DNA from: DASUFE01 sp036274675
GTDB lineage: Bacteria > Pseudomonadota > Gammaproteobacteria > HTCC5015
Assembly: GCA_036274675.1 (NCBI GenBank)
Contig: DASUFE010000038.1
Coordinates: forward strand, 1-14,999
Reading direction: 5' to 3'
Length of the DNA stretch: 14,999 nucleotides
Shown: positions 6,924 to 13,676 of the stretch, piece after piece
Layout: each line of letters opens with the position of its first letter
How positions within the stretch are numbered: the first letter of the stretch is position 1
Translations under genes and position numbers: made by a program
Notes under the pieces: model-generated
Told to the model about the DNA's origin: nothing
The model's database searches: none
What the model saw: the letters and a program-made list of their open reading frames with translations, nothing else

Positions 6924-7027
6924 TCTTTGCTTGCGGGTTAAAACACGGTTGTCGGAGAAGCATCATCGATTGGCTATCACGCCCGGTCCAATCGAATGCA
7001 TACAGGGTTTTAAACAAGGAGGTGTCT

Positions 7028-7705
7028 ATGAGAAATGGAATTGGCCGGGTGGCGGAAGATAAATCCCTAACAAAAACCATCTCTCACAACCTGGAAATCG
7101 CCGAAAAATGTCTCAAGTGTTTGCTGAATATGCTGGGCGGCCCGCGCAAGCGTCGAAACTACACGATCACTTACGGGCCGGATTATGAAAATATCCTTGA
7201 GCTGTGCGCTTCAACCGCGCAACTGATCGAGAATGTTCATGGCCTGCTCCGTGACGGCGCCATGATCGGGGAATCCGCCGCTGGTGATCACACATCACGG
7301 ACCAAGGCCGGAAGACACGGGGTGGAGCCGGATACGGCGACCGATATCGACGACAACCATGACCTGGACAAACAGTTTCGCGAGAACATCGTGGATTTGA
7401 TGATACTGTCGGTGCAATGCTGGGAACAATGTACCAAAAAGAACAAGATCGAGCTGGCCGAGCAAAGCAACATCTGGCGAATCAACGTGGATGGCGGACG
7501 CCTGCGCGTACGCTCCATGGACCGTTACCTGGGGGTCAACAAGCTGCCAAAAGTGCCGCGCTGGCATGATGTCCTGAAGACCGCCTACTTCGTGCTTGAT
7601 AAGGTCAACTGCGACCTGCCGATTAAAAAAAAACTGGAGGAGTCGCTGGACCGGATGCTATGGATCGTGCGTAAACGGTCGTTGAGTCAACCCGGGAAAA
7701 GCTGA
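7028..7705 (+). CDS. Unrecognised 225-residue soluble protein divergent from the isonitrile operon
   Basis: The ATG at 7028 is preceded by an excellent Shine-Dalgarno (AAGGAGG, 5 bases upstream), so the longer in-frame start at 6818 is rejected. The protein has no signal peptide or membrane segment. It looks mainly helical: an N-terminal helix pair (SHNLEIAEKCLKCLLNMLGG), then ENILELCASTAQLIENVHGLL, a polar Asp-rich linker (about 88-116), then a compact C-terminal half with FRENIVDLMILSVQCWEQCTKKNKIELAEQ, IWRINVDGGRLRVRSMDRYLG and HDVLKTAYFVLDKV. The C-terminal end is basic (RKRSLSQPGKS). I do not recognise the family. Its divergent position opposite the biosynthetic operon makes a regulatory role possible, but no DNA-binding motif is evident. 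Confidence 0.8.
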   Translation: MRNGIGRVAEDKSLTKTISHNLEIAEKCLKCLLNMLGGPRKRRNYTITYGPDYENILELCASTAQLIENVHGLLRDGAMIGESAAGDHTSRTKAGRHGVEPDTATDIDDNHDLDKQFRENIVDLMILSVQCWEQCTKKNKIELAEQSNIWRINVDGGRLRVRSMDRYLGVNKLPKVPRWHDVLKTAYFVLDKVNCDLPIKKKLEESLDRMLWIVRKRSLSQPGKS

Positions 7706-7722
7706 GAACTCCATATATATAA

Positions 7723-7785
7723 GGCAGGATCGCCCCTCTTTCCGAAAAAAGTCCGGCGATCAGCGGTTGATCCGCCGATCCTGCC
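7723..7785. terminator. Convergent terminator region with 10-bp inverted repeat
   Basis: GGCAGGATCG (7723-7732) and CGATCCTGCC (7776-7785) form perfect arms between two convergent genes. Inside, read on the minus strand, GGCGGATCA and TGATCGCC pair with one bulge and are followed, after GGAC, by TTTTTT (7750-7745). This gives a backup minus-strand terminator. For the plus-strand gene at 7028 the outer arms are followed only by CTTTTC, so termination there is less certain. Confidence 0.45.
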
Positions 7786-7803
7786 ATGGCTTTTCTGAAG
7801 CCG

Positions 7804-7830
7804 AAAAAACGGGGCCGCATCGCGGCCCCG
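7804..7830 (-). terminator. Strong intrinsic terminator of the xylanase gene
   Basis: On the minus strand CGGGGCCGC (7830-7822) pairs perfectly with GCGGCCCCG (7818-7810) around a 3-base loop and runs straight into TTTTTT (7809-7804). It begins 29 bp after the stop codon of the xylanase. Confidence 0.9.
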
Positions 7831-7858
7831 GTAACGTGCTTCGAGAGATAAACCTGCA

Positions 7859-10681
7859 TCAGGGCGCCAGAACCGAGACATCATCGATGTACACATCGAC
7901 GCCGGCCGTGGTGCCCTCGAAAAAGAACAGCGCTTCCGTGATCGTGCAATCCGCGGGTACGACAAGATTGCCGGACAATTCCGTCCAGGTGTTTGCCGGA
8001 ACCGCCGCGTCGCTTTCCACCCAGTTGTAGGCATCGGCCTCGCCATCGCAGGCGAGCTTGGATACCATGCGCACCAGATCCGCGCCCGCGCCAGCCTGAT
8101 ACACCCAGGCACTTACAGTATAGGAAGTGCCTGCAGCCAAAGCCGCACCGATGTTCGGTGAGACCGCGAACTGGTTGGTATCCGGACGCGCCGTAGAAAG
8201 CAGGCTCTGACTGCCTCCATGTACCTGCGCGCTCGAAGCGCCCACAGTCGAACCGTTCCAGCTGCTCCAGCCGGTCGTCCCGGACTCGAAATCACCGTTG
8301 CTCATCAGGTTGTCGTCGCCCGAACTCTCGCCGGTAACCTGCATATCGTCGATGTAGACATCGACGCCTGCCGTGGTGCCTTCGAAGAAGAACAGCACTT
8401 CGGTGATCGTGCAATCCGCGGGTATGACAAGTTCGCCGGACAACTCCGTCCAGGTGTTCGCAGGAACCGCCGCATCGCTTTCCACCCAGTTGTAGGCATC
8501 GGCCTCCCCGTCGCAGGCGAGCTTGGACACCAGGCGCACCAGGTCCGCGCCCGCGCCGGCCTGGTAGACCCAGGCACTGACGGGGTAGGTGGTGCCGGCG
8601 GTCAGCGAAGCGCCGATGTTGGGCGAAACCGCGAACTGGTTGCCGTCCGGGCGCGCGGTCGCGAGCAGGCTCTGGCTGCCGTCATGCGCCTGCGCGGAAG
8701 AAGCGCTCAGGGTCGAGCCGTTCCAGCTGCTCCAGCCCGCGATACCGGTCTCGAAACTGCCGTTGCTCATCAGGTTCTCGGTCTCGGGCGGCGGCAACAC
8801 GGAAACCTCGTCGAGATACAGGTCGACGCCGACGGTCGTGCCCTCGAAGTAGATGCGCGCCTCGGTGATGTCGCAGTCCGCGGGAATCGTCAGATCGCCC
8901 GTCAATTCGGTCCAGGTATCCGGCGCGACGCCGGCCGCGCTCTCGAGCGTGCTGTAGACGTCGCTCTCGCCATCGCAGGCCAGCTTGTAAGTCATGGTGA
9001 TCGTATCGGCGCCGGCGCCCATGTGCAGTGCCTGCGCGCTGACCGAGTAAGTCACGCCGGGTTCGACCTTGGTGGTCAGATTATAGGAAGGATGCGAATT
9101 CGTGACCCTGTTGCTGGCGAGCAGGCTCTTGCTGCCGGCATAAGCCTTGGCGCTGCTGAGCGCGAGGCTGGTGCCGCCCGTGAACCAGGCGCTCCAGCCG
9201 CCATCCAGCACCGCTTCCTCGAAGCCGCCGTCGGTTACGAGATCGCCGTCGTCGTCCGGCGGCACCTTGCCGAAGCGCACGCTGTCGAGATTGGCCACTG
9301 CTTCCTCATCGGTGTTGAAGCGGATGAACACATTCTCGGTGGTCGCAAGCGGCGTCCAGTCGATTTCGAGCGTTTCGAAGTTGTTCCAGCCACCGGTGTA
9401 GGGCAGCGCGATAGTCATCACCGGCGCGTTCGACAGGCTGCCGATATGAATCGTAATGTTGGCGCCGTCATCGTCTTCGGGATCGTTGCCCTTGGTATAG
9501 GTCACCCACAGCTTGTCCCAGTCGTTCTGGAATTCGACGCCCGTGAACTTGATCCAATCGCCGGGATTGGTATAGGCGACCACGCTGCCGAGCGCCACCA
9601 GGCCTTCGCCCTTGTCATAAAGTTCGGCTTCCAGGGTCACGCCATTCGCGCTGCCTGTCCAGCCCGATGGCTCATAATCGGGCACATCGCAGTCGTCCTC
9701 GCCGCCGAGGTAGCACACAAGCCACTCCAGCGCGGGCCGCTCGGTGCCGTCGGTGTGCAGCAGATAGGCGTTGGCTTGCCAGACGTTGCCCTGCTGGTAG
9801 CCCCAGTGCGTTACGCCCATCACGGAGGGATGCTCCCAGAACACCCTGAACAGTTTGCGCATCACGTTAGCCTGCTGCGCGTCGTCCGCGAAGTTGAGAT
9901 CGAACTCGGTGATGTAGATCGGCAGCCCCGTCTCCGCCAGCGTATTGAGGTTGGTCTTGACCATCGAGGGCTGCGTACGCTCCAGGAAGTGGCCCTGCTC
10001 GCCGATGGCGTCGATCAGGCCGCGATCATTGAGCAGGTCGATGATTTCACGGTACTGCGCCGTGAACTGGGGCAGATGCAGGATCTGGTAGTCGTTCAGG
10101 ATCAGCTCCGCTTCGGGAAAGTGCGCGCGCGCCATTTGGAATGCGGTGATCACCCAGTCCCAGCCGGTGGCGCCGTCGCCGCCCAGCGCATCCTTATAGC
10201 TTGGCGGCGCATGCAGCGGTTCGTTCACCACGTCGATCATTTCCACGTCCGGATAACGCGCGGCGAGCTCGCTCATCCACTCGTCGATCTCCTCGAGCTG
10301 TTCTTCGGGAGTCAGCGCATCGAGCCAGGCCGGCTGCTGCTGGCCCCAGATCAGGGTGTGCAGTTTGAAAGGTATTTCGTGGTCGCGCGAGAACTGATAG
10401 GCGGTGTCGAGGGCCGTCCAGTCCATCACGTCGCGCGTGGCCTCGACGCTGCCCCACTTGCCCGCGTTCTCGGGCGTAATCTGATTGAAATAAGTCAGCA
10501 GGTCTTCGTAGTCGTTCGGCTGTCCCGCCGCGGTCCCGAAGAATTTTTCCACCGGCGGGGGCGTAGCGTCGTCATCGCCGTCGTCGTCATCGCCGTCGAA
10601 ATCAAGAGAACATCCGGCAAGGGCGAACAACGCGCAGGACAACAAGAAAAGCCGCAACAAACGCAGGAAATTCATATTCAT
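7859..10681 (-). CDS. GH10 endo-xylanase lipoprotein with CBM6-like and three CBM4_9-like modules
   Basis: The start chosen (10681, MNMNFLRLLRLFLL...) has AGGGG 8 bases upstream and gives a lipoprotein signal with lipobox LAGC, lipidated at C24. An acidic linker (DGDDDDGDDD) leads to a GH10 domain (about 46-325). Its motifs are HTLIWGQQQPAW (108-119), DVVNEPLH with the acid/base E154, LNDYQ, GEQGHF and ITEFDL with the nucleophile E259, then THWGYQQGNVW. A CBM6-like module follows (about 347-471: LEAELYDKG, GDWIKF, GGWNNF, NLDSVRFG), then three CBM4_9-like modules (about 480-629, 636-782, 791-937), each ending YxD[ED]xxV. It should cleave xylan or related beta-1,4-glycans at the outer membrane or cell surface. 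The catalytic domain is rather short and has Gly where WH is usual in the HTLVWH motif, so exact substrate is uncertain. It appears monocistronic. Confidence 0.9.
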   Translation of the reverse strand: MNMNFLRLLRLFLLSCALFALAGCSLDFDGDDDDGDDDATPPPVEKFFGTAAGQPNDYEDLLTYFNQITPENAGKWGSVEATRDVMDWTALDTAYQFSRDHEIPFKLHTLIWGQQQPAWLDALTPEEQLEEIDEWMSELAARYPDVEMIDVVNEPLHAPPSYKDALGGDGATGWDWVITAFQMARAHFPEAELILNDYQILHLPQFTAQYREIIDLLNDRGLIDAIGEQGHFLERTQPSMVKTNLNTLAETGLPIYITEFDLNFADDAQQANVMRKLFRVFWEHPSVMGVTHWGYQQGNVWQANAYLLHTDGTERPALEWLVCYLGGEDDCDVPDYEPSGWTGSANGVTLEAELYDKGEGLVALGSVVAYTNPGDWIKFTGVEFQNDWDKLWVTYTKGNDPEDDDGANITIHIGSLSNAPVMTIALPYTGGWNNFETLEIDWTPLATTENVFIRFNTDEEAVANLDSVRFGKVPPDDDGDLVTDGGFEEAVLDGGWSAWFTGGTSLALSSAKAYAGSKSLLASNRVTNSHPSYNLTTKVEPGVTYSVSAQALHMGAGADTITMTYKLACDGESDVYSTLESAAGVAPDTWTELTGDLTIPADCDITEARIYFEGTTVGVDLYLDEVSVLPPPETENLMSNGSFETGIAGWSSWNGSTLSASSAQAHDGSQSLLATARPDGNQFAVSPNIGASLTAGTTYPVSAWVYQAGAGADLVRLVSKLACDGEADAYNWVESDAAVPANTWTELSGELVIPADCTITEVLFFFEGTTAGVDVYIDDMQVTGESSGDDNLMSNGDFESGTTGWSSWNGSTVGASSAQVHGGSQSLLSTARPDTNQFAVSPNIGAALAAGTSYTVSAWVYQAGAGADLVRMVSKLACDGEADAYNWVESDAAVPANTWTELSGNLVVPADCTITEALFFFEGTTAGVDVYIDDVSVLAP
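7871..9244 (-). repeat. Three tandem CBM4_9 module repeats within the xylanase gene
   Basis: Module 1 is at 9244-8795, module 2 at 8776-8336 and module 3 at 8311-7871. Modules 2 and 3 differ at about 20 of 147 residues by my own alignment (about 86% identical) and share long identical runs such as WVYQAGAGADLVR. Module 1 is clearly older, sharing only the scaffold (KLACDGE, TWTEL, IPADC, YFEGTT). This indicates a recent duplication of the last module. Confidence 0.85.
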
Positions 10682-10815
10682 GGCCTTTACCCCTAAAATT
10701 CCGGTCGACCCGGCCGTCCGTGAAAACGGGTAACCCATGACTTGATGCGCGCGCCTTAACCCCTGGCACGTGTGGCTTGCATGACCCTCCCCCTGAGAAG
10801 GGCGCCTGTTGAATG

Positions 10816-10843
10816 ATTATAGTTCCGATGACAATAAGGACAA
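10816..10843 (-). promoter_or_regulatory. Candidate sigma70 promoter of the xylanase gene
   Basis: On the minus strand TTGTCC (10843-10838), a 16-base spacer, then a perfect TATAAT (10821-10816). It lies about 135 bp upstream of the start codon at 10681. Confidence 0.5.
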
Positions 10844-10962
10844 GGCGATGCCATGGATGTAATCGGCTACAGCAGCCTGCTCGCGGATATGGCATTAGCC
10901 TCGCGCGGCACATTATCCTTTATATATGTAACGGCTTTGTAAAACGCCCGCCGGCATTGCCT

Positions 10963-10982
10963 TTACATCTTGAATTCTGTAA
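10963..10982 (+). promoter_or_regulatory. Inverted repeat TTACA-N10-TGTAA before umuD, possible non-canonical SOS operator
   Basis: TTACA (10963-10967) and TGTAA (10978-10982) form a 20-bp dyad ending 11 bases before the umuD ATG. Two further TGTAA copies lie at 10927 and 10938, 11 bp apart. A canonical CTGT-N8-ACAG LexA box was not found. A role in SOS control is inferred from position only. Confidence 0.35.
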
Positions 10983-10993
10983 CAATAACCAAC

Positions 10994-11587
10994 ATGCCGA
11001 AATCGACGCGACAATGGGGCGGCCCGCGCCGCAATTCGGGCCGCAAGGCCGGTTCCACCAAGTACGGAGAGGCGACCGTGGTGCGCCGCCTGCCGGCGAG
11101 TTGGGCGGAAGCGCTCGATCGGGCGCTGGGCAAGCGCCAGCTGCTGCAAAGATCCCCGGAGATCGAAGCCATCGAGGCGGCCAACCTCGATAGCAGCAGA
11201 CTGGCGCTGCCCCTGGCAGGGGGCCGGGTCGCGGCGGGTTTCCCCTCGGCGGCCGAGGACTTCGTCGAAGGCAAGCTGGATCTGAACGAGCTGCTGGTGA
11301 AGCGCCCGGCCGCGACCTTCTATGTGAAGGTCGCGGGCGAATCGATGCGCGACGCCGGCATCTTCCCCGGCGACCTGCTGGTGGTCGACCGCGGCGAGAG
11401 CCCGCGGCACGGGCACGTGGTGGTGGCGGTGGTCAACGGCGAGCTCACCGTGAAACGGCTCTATCGCAAGGGCGGCACCGTCCGTCTCGAAGCGGCGAAC
11501 CCGGCCTTTCCCGACATCGAGATCGCGGGCGAGACCGAACTCACGGTCTGGGGCGTGGTGCGCGCCAACGTGCACCCCTTTCTCTAG
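10994..11587 (+). CDS. umuD: UmuD-like S24 self-cleaving protein with basic N-terminal extension
   Basis: The 197-residue product contains the LexA/UmuD S24 peptidase fold. The self-cleavage site is A81-G82 (VAAGFPS), the catalytic serine is S117 in VAGESMRDAGI and the lysine is K154 in LTVKRLY. After RecA*-stimulated cleavage the C-terminal part would act as the accessory subunit of translesion DNA polymerase V. Unlike E. coli UmuD, about 55 residues precede the core. They carry GGPRRNSGRKAGS and ATVVRRLPASW, a basic motif that looks nucleic-acid-binding. I use the ATG at 10994. A TTG at 10970 in the same frame would overlap the upstream dyad. No good Shine-Dalgarno precedes either start. 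umuC follows after 8 bp, so the two are an operon. Identity is secure. The role of the extension is not known. Confidence 0.92.
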   Translation: MPKSTRQWGGPRRNSGRKAGSTKYGEATVVRRLPASWAEALDRALGKRQLLQRSPEIEAIEAANLDSSRLALPLAGGRVAAGFPSAAEDFVEGKLDLNELLVKRPAATFYVKVAGESMRDAGIFPGDLLVVDRGESPRHGHVVVAVVNGELTVKRLYRKGGTVRLEAANPAFPDIEIAGETELTVWGVVRANVHPFL

Positions 11588-11595
11588 CCGTTTCC

Positions 11596-12855
11596 ATGAT
11601 CGCCTTGCTCGACTGCAATAACTTCTACTGCTCCTGCGAGCGGGTATTCCGCCCGGACCTGGAGCGCAAGCCTGTCGCCATACTCTCCAACAACGACGGC
11701 TGCATCATCTCGCGTTCGCAGGAAGTCAAGGCGCTCGGCATTCCCATGGCCGCGCCGCTGCATAAGTACCGGCGACTCATCGAACAGGAAGGCGTGCATC
11801 TCTTCTCGGCCAATTTCGTGCTGTACGGAGATCTGTCCGAAAGAGTCATGAATACACTCAGGGAATTCGCGCCGGGGGTGGAAGTGTATTCCATCGACGA
11901 GGCCTTCTTCGATCTGTCGCACCTGAAACCCTCCGAAATAGTCCCCTTCTGCCAGGAATTGCGCAGGACCATCCGCCAATGGACCGGCGTTCCGGTTTCC
12001 ATCGGCATAGGCCCGACCAAAACGCTGGCGAAGCTGGCCAATCGCATCGCCAAGAAGCGCAGCGACTGCAGCGATGTGTATGCGCTGACCGACCCCGCGG
12101 GCTATCACTACGAGTTCAGCCAATGCGACATCATCTCCGTGTGGGGGATAGGCTCCCGCCTGGCGCAAAGACTGCGCGAGAAAAATATCAGAACCGTCTG
12201 GGACCTGGTGCAATGCCCGGCCGACTGGGTGCGCAAGGAAGGCGGTGTCGTGCTTGAACGCACGCTGCGCGAACTGCGCGGCATCTGCTGTATACCGATC
12301 GAACTGGGCAATCCTTATCGGCAGCAGATCATGGTAACGCGCTCTTTCGGCCGCGACGTGCGCGACCTGGATGAACTGAAGGCCGCCGTGACCACCTTTG
12401 CCGTGCGCGCCGGCGAAAAACTGCGGCGCCAGAACTGTAAAGCCCAGGCCCTCACCGTGTTCGCCCGGACGAGCCCTTATAAAGATCCCGGCGAACGATA
12501 CAGCAATGGCGGAACCCTGAAACTGGAGCAACCTACCGATGACACCCGGCACCTGATCGATGCCGCGATCCGATGCCTCACGCAGTTTTTCGAACCCGGC
12601 TATTCATACAAGAAAGCCGGCGTCATGCTGAACGACATCGTGCCGCACAACCTCGTCCAACCCTCGCTGTTCGCGCCCCCGGGCGCAGAACCCGACTCCG
12701 GCATCTCCAAAACCATCGACGAGATAAACGCCCTGATGGGCTTTAATACCCTGCGCTTCGCCGCCATGGACATAGGGCGCAACTGGAGAATGAACCAGCA
12801 ATACCGCTCGCCGAAATATTCGACCAGCTGGAAAGAATTGTTAATCGTTAACTAG
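11596..12855 (+). CDS. umuC: UmuC, catalytic subunit of DNA polymerase V (Y-family)
   Basis: The 419-residue protein is a full-length Y-family polymerase, close to the usual 420-residue UmuC. Catalytic carboxylates are D6 (MIALLDCNNFYCSCERVF) and D101-E102 (VEVYSIDEAFFDLS). The palm/fingers show AILSNNDGCIISRSQEVKA and SANFVLYGDLSERVM, followed by the thumb GIGPTKTLAKLANRIAKK and the HhH-like ISVWGIGSRLAQRL. The little-finger domain (about 240-345) and the UmuC-specific C-terminal tail (SLFAPP..., NTLRFAAMDIGRNWRMNQQYRSP) are present. It would bypass DNA lesions with low fidelity together with cleaved UmuD. It is 8 bp after umuD and ends 50 bp before the Gp37-like gene, where base composition turns AT-rich. 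Confidence 0.96.
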   Translation: MIALLDCNNFYCSCERVFRPDLERKPVAILSNNDGCIISRSQEVKALGIPMAAPLHKYRRLIEQEGVHLFSANFVLYGDLSERVMNTLREFAPGVEVYSIDEAFFDLSHLKPSEIVPFCQELRRTIRQWTGVPVSIGIGPTKTLAKLANRIAKKRSDCSDVYALTDPAGYHYEFSQCDIISVWGIGSRLAQRLREKNIRTVWDLVQCPADWVRKEGGVVLERTLRELRGICCIPIELGNPYRQQIMVTRSFGRDVRDLDELKAAVTTFAVRAGEKLRRQNCKAQALTVFARTSPYKDPGERYSNGGTLKLEQPTDDTRHLIDAAIRCLTQFFEPGYSYKKAGVMLNDIVPHNLVQPSLFAPPGAEPDSGISKTIDEINALMGFNTLRFAAMDIGRNWRMNQQYRSPKYSTSWKELLIVN

Positions 12856-12905
12856 CAAGCACATGTTCATGTTAAGCTCAAGCACAGTTATACGGGAGTT
12901 AAGGT
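12856..12905 (+). promoter_or_regulatory. Gap upstream of the Gp37-like gene: direct repeat, possible -10, strong RBS
   Basis: CAAGCACA occurs at 12856-12863 and 12879-12886. TTATAC (12888-12893) could serve as a -10, with no good -35. GGGAG lies about 8 bases before the ATG at 12906. This is also where the sequence shifts from GC-rich to AT-rich, so it is a candidate left junction of an insertion. Confidence 0.3.
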
Positions 12906-13676
12906 ATGTCGGATAATTCATCGATCGAATGGACAGAAGCGACATGGAATCCTGTAACAGGTTGCACAAAAATTAGCCCAGGGTGTAAAAATTGCTATGC
13001 CGAACGAATGTCAAAACGGCTCAAAGCAATGGGCAAACCTCAATACAGAAACGGGTTCAAATTAACTCTCCAGCCGGATTCCATCTCCATTCCACTGCAG
13101 TGGAAAAGACCTCGCGTAGTATTCGTAAATTCCATGAGTGATCTTTTTCAAAAAGATGTACCACTAGAATTTATTAAAAGGGTGTTTGATGTAATGAACA
13201 AATGCCCTCAGCACACCTTCCAGATACTGACCAAAAGACCCGAGATTGCCGCTGCCTTCGCCTCACAATTAAATTGGAGCAAAAATATCTGGATGGGGAC
13301 GAGCGTAGAAAACGCAGAATACACCTACAGGATAAAAGAGTTACGAAAAATTCCTTCTAAAATTCGATTTCTCTCAGTAGAACCATTGCTTGGTCCAATA
13401 CCACGACTACCTCTATCAGGTATAGATTGGGTAATAGTCGGCGGAGAATCTGGCCCCAAAGCAAGGCAAATAGATCCTAAATGGGTAGAGCAAATTCGAG
13501 ATCGCTGCATTGAAAAAGGCGTGTTGTTTTTCTTCAAGCAATGGGGAGGAGTAAATAAAAAAGCTACCGGCCGAATCCTAGATGGGCGTACTTGGGATGA
13601 GATGCCGTTTATTGATAAAAGCCATTCAAGGGAAACAAAGGATGAGCGACGAATTGCCTACCATATGGCCATATGA
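12906..13676 (+). CDS. Phage Gp37/Gp68-family three-Cys protein (DUF5131-like)
   Basis: A 256-residue protein that starts SIEWTEATWNPVTGC, the usual opening of the phage Gp37/Gp68 (DUF5131) family. The three conserved cysteines are C20, C27 and C30 (GCTKISPGCKNCYAE), the three-Cys motif. Other family blocks are PRVVFVNSMSDLF (69-81), FQILTKRP (105-112), IWMGTSVEN (128-136), RFLSVEPLLGP (154-164), DWVIVGGESGPKAR (174-187) and FFFKQWGG (208-215). The cysteine cluster and alpha/beta-barrel-like pattern suggest a metal or iron-sulfur enzyme of radical-SAM type, but the activity is unproven as far as I know. It overlaps the next gene by 35 bp, in line with the known pairing of three-Cys proteins with TcmP. 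Base composition and A/T-ending codons differ from umuC, a sign of horizontal transfer. Confidence 0.88.
   Translation: MSDNSSIEWTEATWNPVTGCTKISPGCKNCYAERMSKRLKAMGKPQYRNGFKLTLQPDSISIPLQWKRPRVVFVNSMSDLFQKDVPLEFIKRVFDVMNKCPQHTFQILTKRPEIAAAFASQLNWSKNIWMGTSVENAEYTYRIKELRKIPSKIRFLSVEPLLGPIPRLPLSGIDWVIVGGESGPKARQIDPKWVEQIRDRCIEKGVLFFFKQWGGVNKKATGRILDGRTWDEMPFIDKSHSRETKDERRIAYHMAI

Larger units (their letters stand above)
6431..7027. promoter_or_regulatory. Divergent intergenic region between the isonitrile operon and the 225-residue gene
   Basis: About 600 bp with no convincing gene. It must carry the promoter of the isonitrile operon (minus) and that of the gene at 7028 (plus). It holds two tandem 11-bp repeats (6561-6582), a short hairpin with a T-run on the minus strand (6491-6508), a perfect 6-bp inverted repeat (6811-6825) and a 7-bp inverted repeat (6895-6923). 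A weak plus-strand promoter (TTGAAT at 6761, CATAAC at 6783, 16-base spacer) is possible. I see no clear sigma70 pair on the minus strand, which fits control by an activator or another sigma factor. Confidence 0.6.
10682..10993. promoter_or_regulatory. Divergent intergenic region between the xylanase and umuD
   Basis: About 310 bp holding control elements for both directions and no convincing gene. The minus side shows a sigma70-like promoter (10816-10843) that leaves a leader of about 125 bases before the xylanase start. The umuD side is AT-rich (10916-10930) with three TGTAA words and a TTACA. No match to a known riboswitch was recognised in the xylanase leader. Confidence 0.5.

Noticed and set aside
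6818..7027. N-terminal extension of the gene at 7028
   Set aside because: The ATG at 7028 has a near-perfect Shine-Dalgarno. The extra 70 residues are Arg/His-rich and cross an inverted repeat.
8219..10696. 825-residue plus-strand open frame
   Set aside because: It is the antisense shadow of the xylanase gene. It is rich in R, H, A and V with no domain pattern, while the minus strand carries clear GH10 and CBM motifs and an RBS.
10682..10815. Possible riboswitch in the xylanase leader
   Set aside because: The leader is long enough, but I could not match it to any known riboswitch core such as GEMM.
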